Shown here in pieces: positions 44,236 through 53,440 of a DNA stretch of 64,000 nt. Below the pieces are notes generated by a model. The model did not search any database, was not told the origin of the DNA, and was given only the letters and a program-made list of their open reading frames with translations. The first letter of the stretch is position 1, and every line of letters begins with the position of its first letter. A program made the translations under genes and the position numbers. The DNA comes from Conexibacter sp. CPCC 206217 (lineage in GTDB: Bacteria > Actinomycetota > Thermoleophilia > Solirubrobacterales > Solirubrobacteraceae), in assembly GCF_030646165.1 (NCBI RefSeq), contig NZ_JAUTDO010000006.1, positions 186,001-250,000 on the forward strand, given 5' to 3'.

Positions 44236-44883
44236 CTACCGCGACAGGTACCGCACGACCGCGAGCACGCGGCGGTGGTCGTCGCTGTCGGGCAGCAGGC
44301 CGAGTCGGTCGTAGACCTGCGAGACCTGCTTGACGACGGCCTTCTCGGTGACCACGAGGCGCTCGGCGATCGCGGCGTTGCTGCGGCCCTCGGCCATCAG
44401 CGCCAGGACCTCGCGCTGGCGCTCGGTGAGGTCGTGCAGCGGATCGTCCTGCGGGCGGGCGCGCGCGAGCAGCGTGCTGACCAGCTCGGGATCGAAGACC
44501 ATGCCGCCGTCGCAGATCCGGCGCACGTCGGCGCAGAACGTCTCGGCGTCCACGATCCGCTGCTTCAGCAGGTAGCCGACGCCGGCCGACCCGTGCGCGA
44601 GCAGCTCGCCGGCATAGCGGCGCTGCGCGTGCTGGGAGAGCACGAGGACCGCCGTCTCGGGCAGCTCCGAGCGGATCGTCAGCGCGGCGCGCAGGCCTTC
44701 GTCGGTCTGCGTCGGCGGCATGCGGACGTCGGTCACGACCAGTTGCGGGCGCTCGGCGCGAACGGCCGCCAGCAGCGTGTCCGCGTCGGACGCGAGCGCT
44801 ACGACGTCGAACCCGCCGCGCATCAGCACGACCGCGAGCCCCTCGCGCATCAGCGCCTCGTCCTCGCCGATCACGACGCGCAC
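44236..44883 (-). CDS. NarL/LuxR family response regulator
   Basis: A 215-aa regulator. The receiver domain (~1-120) has the acidic pocket in IGEDEALMREGL, the phosphorylation Asp in VVTDVRMPP (~54) and Lys in YLLKQRI (~105). The LuxR-type HTH (~148-205) reads LTERQREVLALMAEGRSNAAIAERLVVTEKAV in family style. It overlaps its histidine kinase gene by 13 nt. The output genes are not evident from the sequence. Confidence 0.93.
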   Translation of the reverse strand: MRVVIGEDEALMREGLAVVLMRGGFDVVALASDADTLLAAVRAERPQLVVTDVRMPPTQTDEGLRAALTIRSELPETAVLVLSQHAQRRYAGELLAHGSAGVGYLLKQRIVDAETFCADVRRICDGGMVFDPELVSTLLARARPQDDPLHDLTERQREVLALMAEGRSNAAIAERLVVTEKAVVKQVSQVYDRLGLLPDSDDHRRVLAVVRYLSR

Positions 44884-46796
44884 GGAACCTCCGCAACGAC
44901 CCGCGTCCCGTCATGGGCGGGACTGTCGACGGTGAGGCGCCCGCCGAGCACGTCGACCCGATCCGCGAGCCCACGCAGGCCGGTGCCGCCGCTCGCGCCG
45001 GCACCGCCCACGCCGTCGTCGCGCACCTCCACCCGGAGTCCCACGGCGGTGCGCTCGACGCGGACTCCGAGTGTCCGCGCGTGGGCGTACTTGACGGCGT
45101 TGGCGAGCGACTCGGCGATCACGAACCAGCCCGCGCTCTCGACGGCGGGCGGGAAACGCTCGTCGCCGGCGTGCACCGTCGTCGGGATCGGCATGCGGTC
45201 CGCCAGCTCGTCGGCCGCGGCGCCGAGGCCGCGCTCGACCAGCGCTGCGGGCAGCACGCCGTGGACCAGCTCGCGCAGCGTTCCGAGCGCCGATTCCAGC
45301 TCCGCCCGCAGCGCGTCCGCCTCGGAGCGCGCCGTGTCCAGCTCGCCGCGCAGCGCGTCCGCATCGGCGTCGGCGTCCGCGCGCGCCGATGCGGAACCGT
45401 CGGTGCCCCGCGCCAGCTCGTTCGCGCGCATCGCCAGCAGCACGAGGCGGCCCTGCATGCCGTCGTGGAGGTCACGCGCGATCCGCCGCCGCTCGTCGTC
45501 GGCCGCGGCGGCGATCCGCGCACGCGAGCGGCGCAGCCCCTCGCGGCTGGCGATCAGCTGCGCGGTCAGCCGCTCGCGGTCCAGCGCCAGCGCGATCACG
45601 CGCGCCGCTTCGCGCACGGGAGCCGCATCGGCGATCAGCCCGGCGTCGTAGACGATCGCGCCGATCCGGCGGCTCGCGGGCGCAGCCGCGACGCCGTGTC
45701 GGCTGGGCTCGCCGCTCACGCCGACCCGCCGCTCCTCGCCCGCAGCGACCGCTTCGCCCGCACGGCTGCGCCGTTCCTCTGCCTCGACCGTCACGACGGC
45801 GCGGCCCGAGCGGGGGTCGGGGAGGGGGAAGGGGCGGCCGTGGGGGTCGAGCCAGCCGTCGCGCTCGCCAGCCCACAGGACCAGCTCGACCGACGGGTCG
45901 CCGAGCGCGTCGGCGAGCGCATTGCGCAGGGTCGCGCGCTCGCCGTCGGCGGCGGCCGCGCCCAGCCAGGCACTCAGCTCCTGCACGCCGGCGGTCGGCG
46001 CGAAGCCGCCGCGCAGCACGGCGCTCGTGAACGCGACGGGGACGAGGCTCAGCAGCACCGCCTGCGCGGCGAACAATGCAAACGGATCGTCGCCGAGCAG
46101 CGGCCCGCGCAGGTGGCTCAGCAGCGGCACGAGCACGACGACGGCGATCCCGCAGACCGACAGCGGCGCCAGCACCCGTCGTTGCGGCGGGGTCGCGGCG
46201 CGCAGCCGCGCGGCAAGCACGAACGCGGTTGCGATCAGCAGGCCGCCGCCGATCGCCTCCTGGACGTTGAGGCCGAGGCGCGCGAGATCCGGGCGGTCGG
46301 CGAGCTGCAGCGGAGCGCCGAAGCCGTCGGGCAGGAACAGGTAGATCGGCGCATGCAGCAGCAGCGCCGCGGCATAGACGCCGGCGACGATCGCGCGGCT
46401 CGCCCTGCCGCGCAGCCGGCCGGACGGGAAGGCGTGCAGCAGGTGCACGACGAGACCCAGCGGCAGCGTCGCGACGACGACGCCGACCGCGGCGAGCGAG
46501 GGGTAGGCGACGTTCGACAGCCCCGCCCCGATCCACACCAGCGCGCCCGCGATCATGATCGCGCCCATCCGGTTGCCCGGCCGCCGCAGCGTCGCGACCG
46601 CGCCCGCCGCGAACCACGTCAGCGCCGCGACGGGGAACAGCACGAGCACCCACGACGGCGGGTCGTCGAGCAGCAGCGCCGCCTCGATCCCGCACAGCGC
46701 GAGGACCGCCACGCCGAGCAGGAGCAGCAGCGGAAGGTGTGGGCGCGATCCAAGGTTGGACCGGCCTGGCTTTCGTACGCTCGAACCCAAGTGCAT
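44871..46796 (-). CDS. Membrane sensor histidine kinase (HisKA_3 type)
   Basis: A 641-aa kinase. About eight membrane helices (~20-295) form the sensor. A GAF-like or linker region (~300-430) follows. The dimerisation/phosphoacceptor helix has DDERRRIARDLHDGMQGRL with the His in RDLHDG (~460). An Ala/Asp-Ala heptad-like coiled stretch (~485-525) extends this domain. The ATPase domain has ESLANAVKYAHA and DDGVGGAGASGGTGLRGLADRV. The start at 46796 was chosen by the onset of the membrane domain. It pairs with the NarL-type regulator it overlaps; the stimulus is unknown. Confidence 0.9.
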   Translation of the reverse strand: MHLGSSVRKPGRSNLGSRPHLPLLLLLGVAVLALCGIEAALLLDDPPSWVLVLFPVAALTWFAAGAVATLRRPGNRMGAIMIAGALVWIGAGLSNVAYPSLAAVGVVVATLPLGLVVHLLHAFPSGRLRGRASRAIVAGVYAAALLLHAPIYLFLPDGFGAPLQLADRPDLARLGLNVQEAIGGGLLIATAFVLAARLRAATPPQRRVLAPLSVCGIAVVVLVPLLSHLRGPLLGDDPFALFAAQAVLLSLVPVAFTSAVLRGGFAPTAGVQELSAWLGAAAADGERATLRNALADALGDPSVELVLWAGERDGWLDPHGRPFPLPDPRSGRAVVTVEAEERRSRAGEAVAAGEERRVGVSGEPSRHGVAAAPASRRIGAIVYDAGLIADAAPVREAARVIALALDRERLTAQLIASREGLRRSRARIAAAADDERRRIARDLHDGMQGRLVLLAMRANELARGTDGSASARADADADADALRGELDTARSEADALRAELESALGTLRELVHGVLPAALVERGLGAAADELADRMPIPTTVHAGDERFPPAVESAGWFVIAESLANAVKYAHARTLGVRVERTAVGLRVEVRDDGVGGAGASGGTGLRGLADRVDVLGGRLTVDSPAHDGTRVVAEVPCAS

Positions 46797-46881
46797 CGCG
46801 ACCCCGCGCCGGCCGTCCTGGTCGCGCTCCGTGCGGCGTGAGCCTACTGGCTTCGTCGGCGATCGAGGGGCGGCCGCGGGG

Positions 46882-47655
46882 TCAGGTGAGGCGCGCGGGC
46901 TGCGCGAGCGTGTCGGCGCGCAGGCCGAGGCGGATCGTCTCGAGCGAGACGACGTTGGCGGGGCAGATGTTGGCGAGGTTGACGCTCGCACCGAAGCGAC
47001 GCACGAACCAGACCTGCTGCTGCGTGCGCGGTGCCTCGAACAGCAGCCGCTCGCTGCCGACCGCGTCCGCGATCCGCTCGATCAGCTCGACGCGGACGGC
47101 GCCGTCGGCGTCGTAGATCCCGGTCGTGCCGGAGGCGCGCGCCTCGGTGATCACCTTCGTCGCGCCGGCCTCCAGCTCGCGCTCGACCTGCCGCACCCAG
47201 GTGGCCGGCTCCAGCGCGCGGTCGTCCTTGGTGCCGACCTCCGAGAGGACGGTGAAGTCGGCTGCGAGCTGCTCGATCAGGCGCAGCTTGTCGGCGTGCG
47301 GGAGGTCGATCGTGCCGTCGGAGACCTCGACGTGCCGCAGCCCGAGCTGCCGCAGCCAGGCCGCGAACGCGGGCACGCGCCCGTGCACGATCGCCAGCTC
47401 CGTCAGCGTCCCGCCGAGCACGACCGCGATCCCGCGCTCGCGGTAGCGCGCGAGCTTCGCGGCGAGGTTCTGCGTCACCAGCGCCGTGCCCCAGCCGAGC
47501 TTGACGAGGTCGACGGCGTCGCCCGCGACCTCCAGCAGCCCGTCGACGGCGGCCAGCGACAGCCCGGCGTCGAGCACCGACGTGAGCCCTTCGGCGCGCG
47601 GCTTGGCCGCGCGCCGCGGGAGGTCGGGGAAGACCTCCCAGCCGGCTTCGTTCAT
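46882..47655 (-). CDS. comA: Phosphosulfolactate synthase (ComA family)
   Basis: A 257-aa TIM-barrel protein matching ComA, which adds sulfite to phosphoenolpyruvate to give (2R)-phospho-3-sulfolactate, the first step to coenzyme M in methanogens; bacterial relatives act in coenzyme M or sulfolactate routes. Family signatures are TSVLDAGLSLAAVDGLLEVAGDAVDLVKLGWGTA, VVLGGTLTELA, VEVSDGTIDLP, VLSEVGTKDD, GATKVITEARASGTTGIYD and LFEAPRTQQQVWFVRRFGASVNLANI. The ATG at 47655 overlaps the preceding stop (ATGA). It ends a seven-gene coupled operon. No ComB, ComC or other coenzyme M genes are seen, so the product's fate is unknown. Confidence 0.87.
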   Translation of the reverse strand: MNEAGWEVFPDLPRRAAKPRAEGLTSVLDAGLSLAAVDGLLEVAGDAVDLVKLGWGTALVTQNLAAKLARYRERGIAVVLGGTLTELAIVHGRVPAFAAWLRQLGLRHVEVSDGTIDLPHADKLRLIEQLAADFTVLSEVGTKDDRALEPATWVRQVERELEAGATKVITEARASGTTGIYDADGAVRVELIERIADAVGSERLLFEAPRTQQQVWFVRRFGASVNLANICPANVVSLETIRLGLRADTLAQPARLT

Positions 47656-47930
47656 CTGGACGGTGGTCGCCACGGCTCGCCCGGCTTGCGTGCGGGCGGG
47701 GTCCAGCCCTGCGCGGTCATTCTCGTCGCCGTCATCGCGCGCCGCTTGACGCCCCACGGCAGCCGCCGGTAGAGCGGCACGAAGACGAGCCGCCAGAAGC
47801 GGTCGCCGCTGCCGCGGTAGGGGTCGACCGTGCTCGGCGCACCTCTGCGCAGCCGCCGCGTCGAGTCGATCAGCAGATGATGCTCGGCCTGCTCGCGCAG
47901 CCGCAGCTTGAGGTCGGCCAGGCCGCTCAC
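47652..47930 (-). CDS. Small basic protein of unknown function
   Basis: A 92-aa, strongly basic protein with no signal peptide or clear membrane segment; a hydrophobic stretch FWRLVFVPLYRRLPW lies in the middle. It begins VSGLADLKLRLREQAEHHLLID. The GTG start overlaps the upstream stop (GTGA) and its stop overlaps the comA start (ATGA), so it is firmly part of the operon. The family is not recognised. It could be a small partner of the flanking disulfide reductase or ComA; this is a guess from position. Confidence 0.65.
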   Translation of the reverse strand: MSGLADLKLRLREQAEHHLLIDSTRRLRRGAPSTVDPYRGSGDRFWRLVFVPLYRRLPWGVKRRAMTATRMTAQGWTPPARKPGEPWRPPSR

Positions 47931-49288
47931 GCCGCCGCCTTCGCGCGGGCCGGCTGCTGCAGCGCCGCCAGCCCGTTCTGCGCCGCGATCGCGATCGGCT
48001 CGAACAGCGCGCCGATCGGCGGCGAGTAGATGTTCTCCATCCACGCGAGGTCCTCCAGCGTCGCGCCGCGCTTGGCCGCGAAGGCGAGGAAGTCGCAGCG
48101 CTCCTTGACGCCCTCGCCGCCGTGGATCTGCCCGCCGACGAGCTTCAGCGTGTCGGGCTCGGCCAGCAGCTTGACGTGCGTCATCGTCGCGCCGGGGTAG
48201 TAGCGCGCGCGGCTCACGCCGACGCCTCTGGCGAGCACGTACGGCACGCCGATCGCCGTCGCGAGCGTCTCGCCGAGCGAGAAGCCGCCGATCGTGTAGT
48301 CGCCGGCGACCATGCCCCACGGGATCCAGACCGGGTCGTAGACGCCGCCGCGGCCGCTGATGTCGAACGCGGCCGTGCGGCCCTGCGCGTAGGCGTGCGC
48401 GCCGGTGAGGCCGCGGATCGGCAGCATCGTGAGGCCGTGCGGGACCTCGACGACGTCGCCGGCCGCCCACACGCCTCTCGCGCTCGTGCGCATGTGCTCG
48501 TCGACCATGATCCCGCCGGTCGTGCCGATCGTCAGGCCCGCGGCCTCCGCCAGCGTCGCGTTCGGCTGCTTGTGCAGCGCGACGATCACGACGTCGCACG
48601 GCAGCTCGCCTCTGGAGGTCTGGACCGCGCCGACGCGGCCGTCTCTGCCTTCGACGAAACCCTCGACCTTTGTGCCGAAGTGCAGCGTGACGCCGTGCTT
48701 CTCCAGCGATCTGTGGACCGGCTCGGCGACGTCCGGGTCGAGGATCTCCGACAGCGCCCACGGGCCCTCGTCGACGAGGTCGACCTGCAGCCCGCGGTTG
48801 CCGAGGTTGCCGGCCATCTCGATCCCGATCGGCGTCGCGCCGAAGACGACGGCGCGTCTCATCGAGTCGAGCTGCTTGTCGAACTCCATCGCGGCGCGGA
48901 TGTCCTTGACGTAGTGCAGCCCGTCGAGGTTGGAGCCGGGGACGGTCGGCTTCTCCCACACGAAGCCGCTCGCGATCACGAGCTTGTCGAAGCCCTCGTG
49001 CGTGTTGCGCGCGGTGACGGTGCGGCGGTCGAGGTCGATGTCGGTGATCGCCGTCTCCATCCGCATGTCGAGCCCGTCCTCGCGGTAGCGGTCGACGGTC
49101 GAGAGGAAGAGGTCCTCGAACTTCGGGATCTCCTTGCCGTGCACGAACGGCATCCCGCACGGCGAGTAGGCGATGTCGGGGAACTCGGTGAAGACCGTCA
49201 CTCTCAGGCTCGGGTCGAAGCGCTTGGCGAGTGTGGCCGCAGCCGTGCCGGCGCCGCCTCCTCCGATGACGATCAGACGCTGGCTCAT
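47927..49288 (-). CDS. CoA-disulfide reductase-like FAD oxidoreductase
   Basis: A 453-aa pyridine nucleotide-disulfide oxidoreductase of the single-cysteine class. FAD loop LIVIGGGGAGTAAATLA at the start; redox Cys in YSPCGMPFV (~44), as in CoA-disulfide reductase and NADH oxidase; NAD(P) loop VVFGATPIGIEMAGNL (~155-170); FAD-binding GVWAAGDVVEV; and a C-terminal dimerisation domain. Likely reduces a low-molecular-weight disulfide or persulfide such as CoA disulfide. The second loop is GATPIG rather than the usual GxGxxG. It overlaps OsmC upstream and the 92-aa gene downstream (ATGA/GTGA). Confidence 0.85.
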   Translation of the reverse strand: MSQRLIVIGGGGAGTAAATLAKRFDPSLRVTVFTEFPDIAYSPCGMPFVHGKEIPKFEDLFLSTVDRYREDGLDMRMETAITDIDLDRRTVTARNTHEGFDKLVIASGFVWEKPTVPGSNLDGLHYVKDIRAAMEFDKQLDSMRRAVVFGATPIGIEMAGNLGNRGLQVDLVDEGPWALSEILDPDVAEPVHRSLEKHGVTLHFGTKVEGFVEGRDGRVGAVQTSRGELPCDVVIVALHKQPNATLAEAAGLTIGTTGGIMVDEHMRTSARGVWAAGDVVEVPHGLTMLPIRGLTGAHAYAQGRTAAFDISGRGGVYDPVWIPWGMVAGDYTIGGFSLGETLATAIGVPYVLARGVGVSRARYYPGATMTHVKLLAEPDTLKLVGGQIHGGEGVKERCDFLAFAAKRGATLEDLAWMENIYSPPIGALFEPIAIAAQNGLAALQQPARAKAAA

Positions 49289-49722
49289 GGGACCTCCGTG
49301 GTGTCCTTCGCGGTTTCTTCGATGCTGAAGTCGAGCGCCGGCGCGAGCGCGAGCGTGTTCGAGACCCAGCAGTAGCGTTCGGCGCGGGCGACGAGCGGCT
49401 GCATCGCCGCGCGCGGCAGCGACGAGCTGACGGTCACGGCGAAGCGCCCGTAGCGCAGCGCCCGCCCGTCGCGCTCGGCGCGCACGCCGACGCGCACGTC
49501 CTCGGGCAGCGTCACGTCGTGCTTGGCGGCGACGTGGCCGAGCGCGAGGCAGAAGCAGCTCGCGATGCTCGCGCACAGCAGCTCCGTCGGCATCGGGCCG
49601 CTGTCGGCGCCGCCGTCGGCGACGGGCTCGTCGACCGTGATGCGGTGGCCGCGGGCGCTGACCTCGGCGCTGTATCCGCCGCGGTAGACGGCCTCGACGG
49701 CGATCGCTCTCGTGTCGCTCAT
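49285..49722 (-). CDS. OsmC family protein
   Basis: A 145-aa protein of the OsmC/Ohr superfamily. The two redox Cys are visible in PTELLCASIASCFCLALGHVAAKH (first Cys ~51) and ERYCWVSNTLA (~127), the latter in the place of the family's resolving Cys. OsmC-type enzymes reduce organic hydroperoxides with a thiol. It is coupled to the glycosyltransferase gene upstream and the disulfide reductase downstream, which fits a shared thiol chemistry. The start at 49722 lies before the family's AIAVEAVYRGG strand. Confidence 0.85.
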   Translation of the reverse strand: MSDTRAIAVEAVYRGGYSAEVSARGHRITVDEPVADGGADSGPMPTELLCASIASCFCLALGHVAAKHDVTLPEDVRVGVRAERDGRALRYGRFAVTVSSSLPRAAMQPLVARAERYCWVSNTLALAPALDFSIEETAKDTTEVP

Positions 49723-50891
49723 GCCGCGTCCCGTTCCAACGAGCGGATCTGCTCGTAGGCGCGCTCGTGCGAGACGGCCGCGGCCTCCCACGAATACTGC
49801 GCGGCGACCTCGCGGCCGCCGGCGATCAGGCGCTCGCGCAGCAGCGGCTCGTCGGCGACGCGCGCGAGCGCGCGGCCGAGCGCCTCGCCGTCGCCGGTCG
49901 GCGTCAGCAGCGCGCTGACGCCGTCGGTCAGGAACGAGCGGAAGACGTCGAGGTCGGAGGCGACGAGCGGCAGCTCGGCCGACAGCGCCTCCAGCGCCGC
50001 CAGGCCGAAGCCCTCCTTCACCGACGGGAACGCGAACACGTCCGTGGCGCGGTAGAGGCGCTCCATCTCGGCGTCGGTCTGCGGGCCGAGCACGCGCACG
50101 TGCTCCGTCACGCCCAGCTCGCGCGCGAGCGCTGCGAAGCGGCCCAGCTCGTCGCGGTAGTCGAAGAGCGTGGTCCCGCCCGCGATCAGCAGCAGCGGGT
50201 CGCGCTCGGGCGACAGCGCGCGCATGCGGGCGAAGCCGCGCAGCAGCGTCAGCGAGCCCTTGCGCGGCTCGATCCCGCCGACGGTGAGGACCACGCAGCG
50301 GTCGCCGAGGTCGCTGGCGGCGCGCTCGCTCGCGCGTTCGTATCTGTCGCGCGAGGGGCGGAAGCGGGCGCGGTCGACGCCGTTGGCGACGATCTGCGCA
50401 TGCACGGCGAAGTCGTCGGCGAGCCGTTGCGCCCACGGCTGGGAGACGCAGAGGACGTGGTCGGGGCCGGCGATCGAGCGCTGCTGGCAGTCGACCAGCG
50501 ACGGCGAGGTGAAGTCGTCGACGTGATGGACCGTGCGCACGACCTCGCGGATCAGGCCGCGGTCGCGCAGGTCCAGCGCCGCGTTCGCCGACAGGCAGTC
50601 CTGCGTGTGGACGACGTCGAAGTCGCCCTGCGGCAGGACCCTGGCGAGCCCGTCGGCGTAGGCGACGAGCATCGCCTCGATGCGCGTGTCGAACGGCGCG
50701 TCCTGATCGGGCACGTGACGGATCAGCTCGACCGGCACCGCGGCCGGCCGGAACAGCGCCTCGCCCGGCCGCGCGAGCGCGACGAGCGTCACGTCGTGCC
50801 CGCGCCGCGCCAGCGCCTCGGACACTTCGAGCGCGTGCACGACCCCGCCGCGCGGCTTGACCGAGTAGGTCAGCATCGCGATCCGTGTCAT
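49719..50891 (-). CDS. GT4 glycosyltransferase (MSMEG_0565-type)
   Basis: A 390-aa GT-B enzyme. The start RIAMLTYSVKPRGGVVHALEVSEALARRGHDV and the middle HTQDCLSANAAL, RTVHHVDDFTSP match the MSMEG_0565 family found with Nit1C-type genes. The donor site is in VGGIEPRKGS and EGFGLAALEALSAELPLVASD (the E-x7-E motif). The acceptor and product are unknown. It is the one nitrogen-starvation-cluster gene on this strand; it overlaps fdrA upstream and OsmC downstream by ATGA. Confidence 0.87.
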   Translation of the reverse strand: MTRIAMLTYSVKPRGGVVHALEVSEALARRGHDVTLVALARPGEALFRPAAVPVELIRHVPDQDAPFDTRIEAMLVAYADGLARVLPQGDFDVVHTQDCLSANAALDLRDRGLIREVVRTVHHVDDFTSPSLVDCQQRSIAGPDHVLCVSQPWAQRLADDFAVHAQIVANGVDRARFRPSRDRYERASERAASDLGDRCVVLTVGGIEPRKGSLTLLRGFARMRALSPERDPLLLIAGGTTLFDYRDELGRFAALARELGVTEHVRVLGPQTDAEMERLYRATDVFAFPSVKEGFGLAALEALSAELPLVASDLDVFRSFLTDGVSALLTPTGDGEALGRALARVADEPLLRERLIAGGREVAAQYSWEAAAVSHERAYEQIRSLERDAA

Positions 50892-52447
50892 GCGGTGACT
50901 CGACGGTTGGAGACCGCCACCGCGTGCGCCGCCAACTGGGCGGCCGCGGCGTTCGTCGGGGCGACGAAGACGCCCGCGTCGCGCAGCGTTCTCTCCTGGC
51001 GGCGGACGTCCTGCGGGTCCAGCTCCGTACCGCAGACGTGCGCGATCACGACGCGCGAGCGGGCCAGGCGGCCCAGCTCCGGGGCGAGTCCGCCGGCCGG
51101 GTCCGCGTGCGAGCCGTGGCCGATCACGACGTCGAGCAGCACGCAGGCGACGTCGTCGCGCGCGGCGCGCTCGCGCAGGAAGCCGAGGCGCGTCTCGAGG
51201 TCGACCATCGGGTGCGGGCGACCCTGCGTGTACTCCTCCTCGCCGAGGTCGAAGATCGCGTGGCGCTCGTCGTCGTCGCCGTGGCCGGCGTTGCCGCCGA
51301 CCGGGCCCAGCAGCGGCTCCAGCAGCGTGACCGCTTCGTACGCGAGCGAGCCGCCGGAGTAGAGGCCGAGGACATGCGCGGCGCGGCCGTCGCCGTCGTC
51401 GCCGTCCGCGTGGCCGCTGCCGGCGGCCGCGCCGGCGCTGCCGCCGCTGACCGCGCCGCCGCGGCTGTGCCGCCGCGCCGCGTCCGTGATCGCGCGCTCC
51501 AGCGCGTCGACTCTCGGCGGCGTCGCGCCGGCCGCGGCGAAGGCGCCCGCGTCGAGCGTCGGGTGGATCTCGAACGGGGCGTCGCCGCCCTCCCAGCCGA
51601 CGAACGCGGCGACGACGCGCTTGCCCTTCACGTCGACGTCGCCGAGCGCCTGCACGGCCTCGCGCGACGGCGGCTTGGAGACGAGCAGCAGCGTCTCGGT
51701 CTCGTCGTCCTCGGCGAGCGTCCGCATCGCCGCTCTGAACATGATCCCGCCGATCTCGGCGTGCAGGTCGCGCCCGCCGACGCCGATGATCTGCGACACG
51801 CCGACGCCCGCGCCGGCCAGCAGCACGGCGACCTCCTGCGCGCCCGTGCCGGCCGCGGCGACGACTCCGACCGGGCCGCTCGGGACGACGTTGGCGAAGC
51901 CGAGCCCGGCGCCGCCGAGCATCGCGGTGCCGCAGCCGGGACCCATCACGAGCAGTCCGCGCTCGGCGCCGCGGCGCTTCAGCGCCAGTTCGTCGTCGAG
52001 CGAGACGTGGTCGGAGAAGAGGAACGTGTGCATCCCCTCGCTGAGCGCGCGGTGCGCTTCGAGCGTGGCGTACTCGCCCGGGACGGAGACGAGCGCGACG
52101 TTCGCGCCGCCGAGCGCGCGCGCCGCGCTGACCGACGTGCGCGGGGGAGCGGAGACGGAGCCGCCGTCGCCGCCCGCGCGTGGCGGATCGGCCGCGAGCG
52201 CCTGCTCGCCGGCGTCGAGTGCGGCCGCCGCATCCTCGGAGGAGCCCGCGTCGACCGCGAGCACGATGTCGGTCGGCGCCGCGTCAGCGGCGATCCCGCG
52301 CGCGGCGAGCTGCTCGAGGTTCGCCGGCGTGCCGGTCAGCACCTCGCACGCCGCGACCCCGTCGCGCTCGCGCAGCGACTGCGCGACGGCCATCAGCCGC
52401 ACGCTGTCGACGTAGCGGTTGCGCACGACCCGTGCCTGCCAGCTCAT
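50888..52447 (-). CDS. fdrA: FdrA protein, oxamate carbamoyltransferase subunit-like
   Basis: A 519-aa relative of succinyl-CoA synthetase. Features are ANVALVSVPGEYATLEAHRALSEGMHTFLFSD, GPGCGTAMLGGAGLGFANVVPSGPVGVVAAAGTGAQEV (~175-215) and a C-terminal VLGLYSGGSLAYEAV ... CVLLDVVIGHGSHADPAG. In E. coli FdrA (AllF) acts with AllG (DUF1116) and AllH (DUF2877) as oxamate carbamoyltransferase, turning oxalurate into oxamate and carbamoyl phosphate. Homologues of both partners are at 58874 and 60283. Two Gly/Ala/Asp-rich insertions (~80-110, ~330-360) are probable loops. The ATG overlaps the carbamate kinase stop. Confidence 0.88.
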   Translation of the reverse strand: MSWQARVVRNRYVDSVRLMAVAQSLRERDGVAACEVLTGTPANLEQLAARGIAADAAPTDIVLAVDAGSSEDAAAALDAGEQALAADPPRAGGDGGSVSAPPRTSVSAARALGGANVALVSVPGEYATLEAHRALSEGMHTFLFSDHVSLDDELALKRRGAERGLLVMGPGCGTAMLGGAGLGFANVVPSGPVGVVAAAGTGAQEVAVLLAGAGVGVSQIIGVGGRDLHAEIGGIMFRAAMRTLAEDDETETLLLVSKPPSREAVQALGDVDVKGKRVVAAFVGWEGGDAPFEIHPTLDAGAFAAAGATPPRVDALERAITDAARRHSRGGAVSGGSAGAAAGSGHADGDDGDGRAAHVLGLYSGGSLAYEAVTLLEPLLGPVGGNAGHGDDDERHAIFDLGEEEYTQGRPHPMVDLETRLGFLRERAARDDVACVLLDVVIGHGSHADPAGGLAPELGRLARSRVVIAHVCGTELDPQDVRRQERTLRDAGVFVAPTNAAAAQLAAHAVAVSNRRVTA

Positions 52448-53418
52448 CGCGCCACCTCCACGCAAAGCTTCTGCGCCACCACCGAAGGCCCGTGCCGGTC
52501 GGCGACGATCCGCGTGCCGTCCTCGCCCGCGACCGCGTCCGCGAGGTGCTCGGCGGAGGCGATCACGGCGGCGCCGTCGGTGCTTTCGATGAAGCGCGTG
52601 GCGGACTCGATCTTCGGGCCCATGCTGCCGGCCGGGAACTCGCCCTCGGCGAGGCCGCGGACGGCGTCGGAGACGGTCACGCGCGCGAGCTGACGCTCCC
52701 AGCGCGTGCCGAAGTCGAGCGCGACGCGGCGCACGCCGGTCAGCAGCACGAGCAGGTCGGCGTCGACCGCGACGGCCAGCTCGGCCGAGCAGCGGTCCTT
52801 GTCGATCACGCCCGCGAAGCCCTGCGGATGGGAGCGGTCGTCGTCCTCGACTATCGGGATCCCGCCGCCGCCGCCGGCTATCACGACGGTGCCGGCGTCC
52901 ATCAACGAGCGGATCTGCTCGCAGCCGAGGATCCGCAGCGGGCGCGGACTGCCGACCACACGGCGCCAGCCGCGGCCGGCGTCGGGCGCGACGTCCCAGC
53001 CGCGTTCGACCGCGAGCCGACCGGCCTCGGCCTCGGTGTAGAACGGCCCGACCGGCTTGGTCGGCGGGGCGGCGGTCGCCGGATCGACGACGACGCGCGT
53101 CAGCACGGTCGTGACCGGGACCTGCGGATCGACCTCGCCGAAGGCGGTCTCCAACAGGTAGCCGACCTCCCCCTGCGTCATCGCGATCAGCGCGTCGAGC
53201 GGCAGTTCCGGCGCCTCGCTGGAGCCGAGCGCCTGCTGCAGCAGCAGCAGCCCGACGTGCGGTCCGTTGCCGTGCGTCAGAACCAGTTCGTGGCCGGCCT
53301 CGCGGAGGTCGACCAGCTGCTCGGCGACGACCCGCGCGTGCGCGAGCTGCTGCGGCCAGGTTCCCTCCTCGCCCTCGGCAATGAGGGCGTTGCCACCGAT
53401 CGCTACGACGATGCGCAC
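52444..53418 (-). CDS. arcC: Carbamate kinase
   Basis: A 324-aa amino-acid-kinase-fold enzyme that makes ATP and carbamate (then ammonia and CO2) from carbamoyl phosphate, or runs in reverse. Signatures are VAIGGNALI at the start, LVLTHGNGPHVGLLLLQQ, SPRPLRILGCEQIRSL, VIAGGGGGIPIV and VIDKDRCSAELA (ATP and catalytic Lys/Asp). With fdrA directly downstream it corresponds to AllK of allantoin fermentation. It starts 22 nt after the XRE-cupin regulator stop and overlaps fdrA by ATGA. Confidence 0.94.
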   Translation of the reverse strand: MRIVVAIGGNALIAEGEEGTWPQQLAHARVVAEQLVDLREAGHELVLTHGNGPHVGLLLLQQALGSSEAPELPLDALIAMTQGEVGYLLETAFGEVDPQVPVTTVLTRVVVDPATAAPPTKPVGPFYTEAEAGRLAVERGWDVAPDAGRGWRRVVGSPRPLRILGCEQIRSLMDAGTVVIAGGGGGIPIVEDDDRSHPQGFAGVIDKDRCSAELAVAVDADLLVLLTGVRRVALDFGTRWERQLARVTVSDAVRGLAEGEFPAGSMGPKIESATRFIESTDGAAVIASAEHLADAVAGEDGTRIVADRHGPSVVAQKLCVEVAR

Positions 53419-53440
53419 GTACGGACTCGCTTTCGAAGAC